A DNA stretch of 32,705 bases from Leptolyngbyaceae cyanobacterium CSU_1_3. Lineage in GTDB: Bacteria; Cyanobacteriota; Cyanobacteriia; Leptolyngbyales; Leptolyngbyaceae. The stretch spans positions 1 to 32,705 of the forward strand of contig JAAUOZ010000050.1 in NCBI GenBank assembly GCA_012034655.1, read 5' to 3'. The notes beneath the pieces were generated by a model. The model saw only the letters and a list, made by a program, of their open reading frames with translations, did not search any database and was not told where the DNA came from. The stretch's first letter is position 1. The number at the start of each line of letters is the position of its first letter. Shown in pieces: positions 15,919-23,642 of this stretch. Both the position numbers and the translations under genes were made by a program.

Positions 15919-18900
15919 TCAAAGTGAGCGCCGTTCTGGATCTCCAAATCCGCCACCACCGGGTGTTTCAATCACAAATACATCGCCAGGGTTAACTTCA
16001 ACTTCTGCTTTGCAAGAGAGTGTCTCGATCGTGCCATCTTGTCGCACCACTGAATTGCAGCCCGTCTTGCCAGGTTGCCCCCCCATCAGTCCAAACGGGG
16101 GAACAATTCGATGCCCTGATAGAATTGCAGCCGTCATGGGTTCTCGAAACTGAATACGCCGAACCACCCCATTGCCGCCGCGATGTTGCCCGCTGCCGCC
16201 ACTGTTCGATCGAATCGAAAATTCCTCAACCAGTACCGGAAATCGCCACTCTAGAACTTCTGGATCAGTCAGGCGGGAGTTGGTCATATGGGTTTGCACC
16301 GCATCAGTACCATCAAACGTTGCCCCCGCGCCAGAACCGCCACAGATAGTTTCATAGTACTGATGCTGATGATTGCCAAAGGTGAAATTGTTCATCGTGC
16401 CTTGAGACGCTGCAAGAATCCCAAGCGCACCATAGAGGGCATTCGCGATCGCTTGTGAAGTTTCGACATTTCCAGCCACCACAGCAGCGGGCGGACGTGG
16501 GTTTAGGAAACACCCTTCAGGAACAATCATTTCTAGTGGTTTGAGGCAGCCTGCATTCAGCGGGATATCATCCTCGACTAAAGTGCGGAAGACATAGAGA
16601 ACCACCGCCTTGCAAATTGCTAGTGGAGCATTCAGATTTGTCGATCGCTGCGGGGATGTGCCTGTGAAATCAATCCGAGCCGAGCGAGTCGCGGGATTGA
16701 TCGTTAAATCCACACAGATCCGACTGCCATCATCCATGAGATACTCAAAGCGACCTGGCTTGAGATTCTCAATCACCCGCCTGACCGATTCTTCTGCATT
16801 GTCCTGAATGTACTGCATATAGTTCTGTACAGTTTCAAGTCCATAGGAGCTAACAATGTGATGAAGTTCTTTTACACCTCGCTCATTCGCTGCAATTTGA
16901 GCTTGCAGATCGGCTAAGTTCTGAACCGAATTGCGAACCGGATAGGGATTGTTCGTGAACACTTCTAGCAGTTCTGCTTCTAGGAAACGTCCCTGATCTA
17001 CGATTTGCAAATTATCGAGGAGGATGCCTTCCTGTTCGATCGATTCACTATGCGGTGGCATCGAACCAGGTGTAATGCCGCCAATATCCGCATGATGTCC
17101 GCGTGAAGCCACATAAAACATTGGAGTAGAACTATCTGCCACAAATACCGGAGTGATGACTGTGATATCAGGTAAATGAGTCCCGCCATTGTAGGGATTA
17201 TTGGAAGCATAGGCATCTCCAGGCTTTAGAGTTGTGCCTCTTGCCTGAATTAAACTACTCACACTTTCGCTCATCGATCCTAAATGCACAGGAATATGCG
17301 GTGCATTGGCGACCAGTTGCCCAGAGTGATCAAAGATGGCACAGGAGAAATCGAGCCGCTCTTTGATGTTGACCGAGTAGCTTGTATTTTGCAGGGTGAT
17401 GCCCATTTCTTCTGCGATCGCACGCACCAGATTGTTAAAAATCTCCAGCATCACGGGATCAGGCATCGCAGCAGGTAATGAGATAGCAGCAACTTGAGTC
17501 TCTGCTACTTTGCTCAAAATGAGATAGTTCTGTTGCGTCAGTTCTGCACACCATCCGGGTTCAACGACGTTCGTTCCCGTTGGTTCGAGGATCAATGCGG
17601 CTCCTGGAATGCGATCGCCAGGTCTGAGATCTTGGCGACGATAAACCGGAGCTTGATGCCAAGCCTCTTTGGTGTAGATTGGAACGGTTGCAATTGCAGT
17701 AAGTGGAGTGGTTCTCTGATCGCAGAGCAACGGTTCTGTGATTGGGTTTGCGTGAGCGGTTCCTTCGGAGTTGCGCTCTGCGCTAAACGCTTCGACGGAA
17801 ACCGCCTCTACAATCAAGCTTTTTTCGGGCATTGAAAAGCCATAGCGTTGCTCGTAAATTGCCTCAAATTGCGATCGCATCGCTTCGACTTGATCAAAAT
17901 CAACGCTCAATGCAGAATCCGTGCCTTGATAGCGGAGCCTTGCTTTGAAAACCGTTTGAATTTGATCGGCACTCACACCCTGAGCGATGATTTCCGCTCG
18001 ACTTTCTAAATCGAGGGCGGCTAAAGCTTGCTCTAGTTCAGGCATCTTCGTTTCGTCCAGATTTGCTTCGCTCGCTCGATCTTTCAACGTTCGCACATCG
18101 GCTAAACCAATCCCATAAGCGGATAAAACGCCTGCAAACGGATGGATAAAAATCTTTGTCATGCCCAATGCTTCTGCTATCAAGCAGGCATGTTGTCCAC
18201 CTGCTCCCCCGAAGCAACAGAGCGTGTACTGTGTCACGTCATAGCCGCGTTGAACGGAGATCTTTTTAATCGCATTTGCCATTTTGTCGATCGCGATTGC
18301 CAAAAAGCCAGCCGCGACCTGTTCATCGGTGCGCGCTGCTCCGCAGATACCGCAAGGGTCGTCCCCTGTAGCTGTCCGAATTTCTGCACTGAGCGCCGCA
18401 AACTTTTGTGCAACGATCGTGCGATCGAGCGGTAAATTTCCTTGCACCCCAAACACTTGCGGAAAGAACTCAGGCTGAATTTTTCCCAGGCGAACATTGC
18501 AATCCGTCACGGTGAGCGATCCACCTTTGCGATAGCACGCCGGACCCGGATTTGCACCAGCCGACTCGGGCCCAACTCGATAGCGCGCACCATCAAATCG
18601 CAGGATTGATCCACCTCCGGCTGCGACAGTGTGAATCGACATCATCGGCGCACATAGTCTGACTCCTGCAACTTCAGTTTCTAAGGTGCGCTCATACTCG
18701 CCGTTGTAGTGAGATACATCGGTTGAAGTACCGCCCATATCAAAGCCAATGATTTTGTCAAATCCTGCTGAGGTACTGGCTTTCACAGCACCGACAATGC
18801 CCCCTGCGGGGCCTGAGAGAATACTATCTTTACCTTGAAATTGTCCTGCTTCAGTCAGTCCACCGTCTGATTTCATAAACTCTAGCTTGGTGGTAGAGCG

Positions 18901-19659
18901 AGGCAATGCAGCATTCACTTGCTCGACATAGCGCCGTAGAATTGGAGAAAGGTACGCATCAACAACCGTTGTATCGCCTCGCCGAATCAGCTTCATCAAT
19001 GGACTCACTTTATGGGAGACAGAAACCTGCTGGAAGCCGACTTTGCGGGCAAGATCTGCAATCTGTTGTTCGTGTTTCGGGTAGCGGTAACTATGCAGCA
19101 GCGCGATCGCAACTGCCCGAATTCCATCCTGGTAAGCCTGTTGCAGAAGAGTTGCCAATCGCAGTTCTTCCTTAGAGGTAATTGAGACAAGTTCTTCTCC
19201 TTGTGCCGTGTAGCGTTCCTGAACCTCAATCACTCGTTCATAAACTCGCTCAGGGAGCACGATCTGACGCGCAAAGATATTGGGTCGATTTTGATACCCG
19301 ATCGCAAGCGCATCCCGAAAGCCTTGAGTCGTCAGCAGTAGAGTTCGCTCTCCTTTGCGCTCTAGTAGGGCATTCGTCGCAACAGTCGTTCCCATTTTCA
19401 CAACTTCAACGGTTCCTGGCGGAATCGCTTGGTCGCTCAAGAGTCCTAGTATATCTCGAATGCCTTGAATCACGGCATCTTGATACTGTTCGGGCTGCTC
19501 CGAAAGCAGCTTATAAATAATGATCCAAGAGCGATCCGCAAGTGGCGTGACTTGGAAGCGATCCGTAATCATTGAGAGGCGATCGACAATTCCTTGATCA
19601 TCGGTCACTGCGACTAAATCGGTGAACGTCCCCCCTCGATCTGCAAATACTTTTAGCAT
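15919..19659 (-). CDS. 5-oxoprolinase / hydantoinase (HyuA-HyuB fusion)
   Basis: 1246 residues from ATG 19659; the frame is open further upstream, but the family N-terminus (FADRGGTFTDLVAV) starts here. ATP-dependent opening of 5-oxoproline (to glutamate) or of a hydantoin is expected. HyuA part, about 1-720: phosphate-binding RGGTFTD at 8-14, GTTVATNALLERKG at 90-103, GGPAGG-like SGPAGG at 282-287, DMGGTSTDV at 307-315 and FGGAGGQH at 483-490. HyuB part, about 730-1246: DPVMLEIFNNLVRAIAEEMG, NAPHIPVHLGSM and PGGGGFGDP near the C-terminus. Two short dispersed repeats are read through in frame, adding residues about 431-445 (GDDPCGICGAART) and 626-637 (SAERNSEGTAH). Divergent from the LysR gene, with a palindrome-rich spacer. 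Confidence 0.92.
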   Translation of the reverse strand: MLKVFADRGGTFTDLVAVTDDQGIVDRLSMITDRFQVTPLADRSWIIIYKLLSEQPEQYQDAVIQGIRDILGLLSDQAIPPGTVEVVKMGTTVATNALLERKGERTLLLTTQGFRDALAIGYQNRPNIFARQIVLPERVYERVIEVQERYTAQGEELVSITSKEELRLATLLQQAYQDGIRAVAIALLHSYRYPKHEQQIADLARKVGFQQVSVSHKVSPLMKLIRRGDTTVVDAYLSPILRRYVEQVNAALPRSTTKLEFMKSDGGLTEAGQFQGKDSILSGPAGGIVGAVKASTSAGFDKIIGFDMGGTSTDVSHYNGEYERTLETEVAGVRLCAPMMSIHTVAAGGGSILRFDGARYRVGPESAGANPGPACYRKGGSLTVTDCNVRLGKIQPEFFPQVFGVQGNLPLDRTIVAQKFAALSAEIRTATGDDPCGICGAARTDEQVAAGFLAIAIDKMANAIKKISVQRGYDVTQYTLCCFGGAGGQHACLIAEALGMTKIFIHPFAGVLSAYGIGLADVRTLKDRASEANLDETKMPELEQALAALDLESRAEIIAQGVSADQIQTVFKARLRYQGTDSALSVDFDQVEAMRSQFEAIYEQRYGFSMPEKSLIVEAVSVEAFSAERNSEGTAHANPITEPLLCDQRTTPLTAIATVPIYTKEAWHQAPVYRRQDLRPGDRIPGAALILEPTGTNVVEPGWCAELTQQNYLILSKVAETQVAAISLPAAMPDPVMLEIFNNLVRAIAEEMGITLQNTSYSVNIKERLDFSCAIFDHSGQLVANAPHIPVHLGSMSESVSSLIQARGTTLKPGDAYASNNPYNGGTHLPDITVITPVFVADSSTPMFYVASRGHHADIGGITPGSMPPHSESIEQEGILLDNLQIVDQGRFLEAELLEVFTNNPYPVRNSVQNLADLQAQIAANERGVKELHHIVSSYGLETVQNYMQYIQDNAEESVRRVIENLKPGRFEYLMDDGSRICVDLTINPATRSARIDFTGTSPQRSTNLNAPLAICKAVVLYVFRTLVEDDIPLNAGCLKPLEMIVPEGCFLNPRPPAAVVAGNVETSQAIANALYGALGILAASQGTMNNFTFGNHQHQYYETICGGSGAGATFDGTDAVQTHMTNSRLTDPEVLEWRFPVLVEEFSIRSNSGGSGQHRGGNGVVRRIQFREPMTAAILSGHRIVPPFGLMGGQPGKTGCNSVVRQDGTIETLSCKAEVEVNPGDVFVIETPGGGGFGDPERRSL
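17756..17786. repeat. Short dispersed repeat, family 1, copy 1
   Basis: 31 bp containing TTCCTTCGGAGTTGCGCT and a following TGCGCTAA. It matches 28847-28877 with one mismatch. Read on the minus strand it adds an in-frame SAERNSEGTA segment to the HyuA part of the oxoprolinase. Confidence 0.72.
18335..18364. repeat. Short dispersed repeat, family 2, copy 1
   Basis: 30 bp whose core, CGCAGATACCGCAAGGGTCG, also occurs at 25935-25955. Read on the minus strand it encodes DPCGICGAAR inside the oxoprolinase, in frame, at a loop where family members are usually shorter. Confidence 0.7.
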
Positions 19660-19713
19660 AATTGCCTCGACTAAAGCATTGAGTTTAGGTGTTGCTTGTC
19701 TTTCAGGATGACC

Positions 19714-19734
19714 ATATCTTATACGATAAGATAT
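19714..19734. promoter_or_regulatory. Perfect palindrome in the LysR/oxoprolinase spacer
   Basis: Nine-base arms ATATCTTAT and ATAAGATAT around ACG. The arrangement contains T-N11-A-type symmetry, as expected for a LysR recognition site, and sits between the divergent starts at 19659 and 19768. Likely the primary regulator-binding site. Confidence 0.62.
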
Positions 19735-19765
19735 GAATAACAAAATATCTTGCAGGATATAGTTG
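19733..19765. promoter_or_regulatory. Putative operator, copy A of a shared 33-nt element
   Basis: Overlaps the end of the 19714 palindrome and contains ATATC-TTGCAG-GATAT. It ends two bases before the LysR start codon, where binding would repress the regulator gene itself. It matches 14360-14392 at 28 of 33 positions. Confidence 0.6.
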
Positions 19766-19767
19766 CA

Positions 19768-20727
19768 ATGCAGTTTCAAGAACTTAGCGAGCTTGAGCTT
19801 CGACAGATTTGCTACTTCATGGAAGTCGTGCAAAGTCACAACAACTTTACCGAGGCAGCGCATCGGATCGGGATTAAGCAACCGCCTCTGAGCAAACGGA
19901 TTCAGGCATTAGAACAGTTTCTCAGTCACAATCAATCGAATGGTGTAAAGCTGTTCGATCGCAGTAAGCGTCCGGTGGCATTAACTGAAGCAGGGCAGGC
20001 ATTTCGAGACGAAATACAGCAAGCATTGATTCAGCTAGAACGAGCGATTTCCATTGCTCGTCAAGCAAGTCAGGGCGAAATCGGGCGTTTAAGCATTGGG
20101 ATGAACAATTCTATTGCCAACACAACTCTGCCTGAGATTGTCCAAGCGTTTGTGCAACGATTTCCAAAGGTAGAACTAGAGCTGCATGAAGTCACGATTC
20201 AGCAGGAAGTTGCGATGCTCAAAAATCATCAGTTGGATGTTATCTTCCAACGCTCTTCTAGTTTTGAAGAGGTTGACCCCGCATTGAGTGTGCAACCGAT
20301 TCTGGAGGAATATTTTGTGGTTGCGTTGCCGAACCATCATCCGCTGGCGCAAAAGGCTAAAATTCCGCTGAGTGCGATCGCAAACGAAGCAATTCTCCTA
20401 CCCTCCCTAGATGTGTTGCCCTTCTACGAAAAAATTATCACGCTTTGCCGAGAAGCGGGGTTTGAACCCAAAATCAATCCAACGGTAACCGTAACAGGAG
20501 TCGTAACACTGCTGAGCTTAGTTGCGGCAGGGGTGGGTGTCTCTATTCTGCCGAACCATGTGCAGACCTTACAGCGAGAAGGGGTAGTTTACCGAGCGCT
20601 CCAGAATACAATGCTCAACCGTCGCATCGCGATCGCTTGGCGACAGGAAGATTCATCGGTTGTTTTACGTCAATTTCTCAAGGTTGTACGGGAGGTGATG
20701 AACTTATCGCTGCTAGATTCTTGGTGA
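19768..20727 (+). CDS. LysR-family transcriptional regulator
   Basis: 319 residues from ATG 19768 (a TTG 18 bases upstream is in frame, but it lies inside the operator). The N-terminal winged helix-turn-helix spans about 8-70 (RQICYFMEVVQSHNNFTEAAHRIGIKQPPLSKRIQALE, then LFDRSKRPVALTEAG). The effector-binding domain spans about 95-310 (GRLSIGMNNSIANTTLPEIV, VAAGVGVSILPN). The closest style is CatR/BenM-like regulators of catabolic operons. Divergent placement next to the oxoprolinase cluster strongly suggests that it controls that cluster in response to a substrate or intermediate. Confidence 0.92.
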   Translation: MQFQELSELELRQICYFMEVVQSHNNFTEAAHRIGIKQPPLSKRIQALEQFLSHNQSNGVKLFDRSKRPVALTEAGQAFRDEIQQALIQLERAISIARQASQGEIGRLSIGMNNSIANTTLPEIVQAFVQRFPKVELELHEVTIQQEVAMLKNHQLDVIFQRSSSFEEVDPALSVQPILEEYFVVALPNHHPLAQKAKIPLSAIANEAILLPSLDVLPFYEKIITLCREAGFEPKINPTVTVTGVVTLLSLVAAGVGVSILPNHVQTLQREGVVYRALQNTMLNRRIAIAWRQEDSSVVLRQFLKVVREVMNLSLLDSW

Positions 20728-20819
20728 ATACAGTAGCAACATTGATCAGCCGAAAATTTAGATGTGAGATTTTATCCACTTGACTGCGATCGTTTAGTCA
20801 CCTGGATGATGCCTGACCA

Positions 20820-20877
20820 CCCCCTTCGATGTCATTAATACTGGGCAGAGACTTATAAACATGACATCAGAAGGGGG
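20820..20877 (+). promoter_or_regulatory. Long inverted repeat that sequesters the Shine-Dalgarno of the 20884 gene
   Basis: Left arm CCCCCTTCGATGTCAT (20820-20835). Right arm ATGACATCAGAAGGGGG (20861-20877), its complement apart from one bulged base. The loop is 25 nt. The right arm holds the only good ribosome-binding sequence (AAGGGGG, six bases before ATG 20884), so the hairpin would hide it. Confidence 0.65.
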
Positions 20878-20883
20878 ATCAGG

Positions 20884-21211
20884 ATGGTCAACCAGACGAT
20901 TCGGATTGTCTTAATTGAGCCACAGGATTTAGTCAGAGTTGGACTCGCAACAGCGCTGCCAAAACAGATTCCAAAAGCAGAAGTCGTCGGTCATGGGGCA
21001 ACTGGCGAAAAAGGATTAGCACTTGTTAAAGCTAAGTTGCCCGCGATCGTCGTTTTAGGTCTTGACCTCCCTCAAATGCACGGACTCGACGTAATTCAGT
21101 CGCTCAAGCAGCAGTATCCCAAAATCAAAATTATGGTGCTGATTGCAAACCGAGAACCTGAAATGGTGCTAGCTGCGTTTGATACGGGCGCAGATTCTTA
21201 CTGTCTTCAGC
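20884..21211 (+). pseudogene. Response-regulator receiver domain, truncated
   Basis: Codons 1-109 follow a NarL/FixJ-type receiver: RIVLIEPQDLVRVGL, then LDLPQMHGLDVIQSL, and MVLIANREPEMVLAAFDTGADSYCL. The position of the phosphorylated Asp (usually LDLGLP) is Gly59 in VVLGLDLP, with an Asp two residues later, so normal phosphorylation is doubtful. After Q109 the sequence joins a DNA polymerase I-like segment in another frame. The DNA-binding output domain is lost, and the frame ends at 21264 with unrelated residues. Confidence 0.8.
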
Positions 21212-21517
21212 ATCATTCAACTCGCTATCCCCAATCAGCCTGTCCTCGTCGTCGATTTGTTTAAGCTTCAGCAACTGAGCCGACTCAAATCCCTGCTGCA
21301 AAGCTCCGTTCTCAAGATTGGACATCATCTCAAATTCGATTGGCAGTTCCTCACCCAAGCTGGATTGCAACCTCAGTCGCCTTTTTTCGACACGCAACTC
21401 GCATTCAAAGTTTGGACAGCAGGCATTCCTCTCAAATCGTCACTGCAAGCCGTCGTCAAAAAGCTGTTAGGCATTACTCTCAATAAAACACTACAGCAGA
21501 GTGATTTTTCCCAAGAT
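21212..21517 (+). pseudogene. DNA polymerase I 3'-5' exonuclease domain fragment
   Basis: About 102 codons in the +1 frame relative to the receiver fragment: IIQLAIPNQPVLVVDLF, then LKIGHHLKFDWQFLTQAGL, FFDTQLAFKV and LGITLNKTLQQSDFS. This is the middle of a DnaQ-like exonuclease domain of PolA (GHxxKFD and FDTQLA motifs). It has no start of its own, lacks the beginning of the domain and is cut by the IS at 21518. It is a relic joined by deletion or recombination. Confidence 0.82.
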
Positions 21518-22759
21518 CAGTAGATCGCAAAGTCACTATGGCGCAGGCAGATAAATGGCTGTAATCGCTGGAAACCGCCGTTCGACAGCATGAGCAAGAA
21601 ACTCCAGCATGGTTTTGAGGGGAAACAAATTCTGGTAAACGACCTGTCCACCCGGTCTTGGGCGGGACACGAAATACCAGAGCAAATACACCCACAAATT
21701 CAGCAAGATAAAAGCTAAGGCGACAAAGAGCAGTCTCAGAATCGGATTTTTGGTGGTGGTGCGAATGCGACACTGATTCTTCTGCCTATAACTGGTTTCA
21801 ATGCCAAAGCGTTCACGGTAGTAATCATGCAGTTGAGGCAGTGACACCTTGATCCGATGCAGCACATAAACCGCATAGCGAATGCCATGCTGGTTTTTGA
21901 ACCCTTTGTAGTAACCACACACCACTGCCATGCGACAAGTGACGCTGCCATAGTTGGGACTGAGGAGCGTATAGGACGTGAAGTAGCTTTTGCGTCCCAC
22001 CAGTAAGGCGCGAGTGCCTCCGGTTTTGCCCCGAATCACCGCAGGCATGAGAAACGGGATGTTCAAGGCTTTGAGCCAACGAATGACCGGAACCGCATAA
22101 AACCCTCGGTCGAGTCACAGTCGTTTGACGCGCACTCGCAACGGCGACAGCCTCGCTAACAAGTAGGTGACGGTTGCCACGAGTGTTTCATGGCAAGGCA
22201 CAGCATGAATCCCCAAGGTCACCCGTTTATTGCGGCAGATGACGTAGATCGTGGCATAGGCAAAAAACCGAGTGGTTCCCGCTTTTGCCTCAGAGCGGTA
22301 GACGTAAGGGGCTTCCGCTTCGGTCGGCACACCATAGTATGGGATTAGGTGCAAATCAATCGCCATGCGATGTCGCCCTTTGCGGATCTTCGGCGGGATG
22401 CGACTGTGCAAGGCAGCGTTCACTTGTGCCTCCAACGCCTGCATGTCATCCAGTTTCTCCAAATGGTAGCGGACGCTATTGCTGCTCGGCGCACCTGCTA
22501 AGCTCTGGACGGTATGCTCAATGCTATCGACTCGACTCGCGGTACGCACCAGAATCTCAAACACCTCTCGCACGGTATAGCTACCGTTCATATCGAGGGA
22601 CAGGTGTTCCATTAAACAATCAATCGCGCTGTCCAAGGTGCTTTGATCACTCAAGGCGGGCGTATCGCATAATGAGGTTGGGTAGGAGGTCATGGCTGTT
22701 TTGGTCATTATTTGGTTAGCCTGACTCTACCCCTTTCTTAAAGAATTTTCGATCTACTG
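21518..22759 (-). mobile_element. Insertion sequence, ISH3-like (DDE)
   Basis: About 1242 bp. The termini CAGTAGATCG (left, 21518) and its complement CGATCTACTG (right, ending 22759) are a perfect 10-bp inverted repeat; beyond a mismatch the next three bases also pair. The transposase gene fills the element on the minus strand. The flanks belong to two unrelated truncated genes and show no target duplication, which points to deletion next to the element. Confidence 0.82.
21536..22708 (-). pseudogene. Transposase with an in-frame TGA
   Basis: 390 codons in one frame. The catalytic acidic triad is readable: D118 in MAIDLHLIPYYG, D200 in LDRGFY and E304 in RERFGIE, with the C-terminal NPILRLLFVALAFILLN helix. 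Codon 198 is TGA (22115-22117), between RVKRL and LDRGFY. Everything before and after it remains in frame and well conserved, so the stop is recent. Transposition would require readthrough or a helper copy. Confidence 0.83.
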
Positions 22760-23251
22760 AGTATTGTTCGCCTATGGAATTTGTCTGGTCAGCAGGTTGC
22801 AGAAATTAAAACTAATCAGCCAACTGTTGGAAGCTTAATCTTTAGTCCTGATGGCACACGGATTGTAACGGGTTCATGGGATGGCACAGTGCGGCTCTGG
22901 GCTTTGTCCGGTCAGCAGGTCGCAGAGATGGAACGTCACCAGGGAGCAGTTTATAGCATGAGCTTTAGTCCGGACGGCAAATTTATTGCTACGGCTGGCA
23001 ATGATGGGAAGATCCATGTTCAGTCGATCGAGACTCTTGATCAACTTCTAAATCGAGGCTGCATCTGGTTACAAGACTACCTGCGCTACAGTCCTGATGC
23101 TTCTGACGACGATCGGAAACGATGCAAGATTTCAGCATCATCTCGCACTCCACTATTTGAACCACCAAGCAGTGAGTCTATTCCTGACTCATCTCCGCGC
23201 GTATTACCACCGCCACCGCCAATTCCGGCTATAGAAGTTCCTGGCGACTGA
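22760..23251 (+). pseudogene. C-terminal part of a WD40 signalling protein, 5' end lost
   Basis: The frame is open from the IS boundary. It starts SIVRLWNLSGQQ, then two full WD40 repeats (FSPDGTRIVTGSWDGTVRLW and FSPDGKFIATAGNDGKIHV). The tail LLNRGCIWLQDYLRYSPDAS is typical of the end of large cyanobacterial ATPase-WD40 proteins. A Pro-rich C-terminus follows. There is no start codon or upstream domain; these were removed where the IS now ends. The remaining piece may still be translated from TTG 22781, but a useful function is unlikely. Confidence 0.75.
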
Positions 23252-23642
23252 GAACTTGAAGATAGCAGTAGTTTCATTATAACTTTGCAAGTAAGCTTGC
23301 AAACGCTAGGCTACTTCAATTCCCAACCTACTGGTTTCTTCGTTCACTAACTCATAATGCGATGCCGAAGTTTCAGCGTGATAGAAAGCTACCTCAAACT
23401 AGCACTGCTGATAAGCAAACATTAGATACTTTAAGCATTAGTACAACTTCTGGTAATCATTTGGACAGATGGTGATTTGATTGACTAGGAAACAGCATAC
23501 TTGCAAGTCTACAATCTCATTATCTCTGCTTCTCAGCAAAACATCTAAACTCAATACGAAATTGATGCTAATTCAATCATCTCCCATCTGAACTCCGATA
23601 TACATATCCGATGATAAAACTATCGAGTTCAAACAACGCCTC
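23252..23642. other. Non-coding gap with a small hairpin
   Basis: 391 bp without a convincing gene on either strand. A perfect inverted repeat TTGCAAG-TAAG-CTTGCAA lies at 23285-23302 without a T-tract, so it is a weak terminator candidate for the WD40 remnant. The rest is AT-rich and presumably carries the protease promoter; no clear -35/-10 pair can be chosen. Confidence 0.5.

Noticed and set aside
19660-19881. 74-residue N-terminal extension of the oxoprolinase
   Set aside because: It crosses the divergent promoter and the LysR start; the family N-terminus begins at ATG 19659.
22285-22719. 144-codon plus-strand frame over the ISH3-like transposase
   Set aside because: It is antisense to the conserved transposase N-terminus, rich in Ser, Arg and Cys, without a family match.
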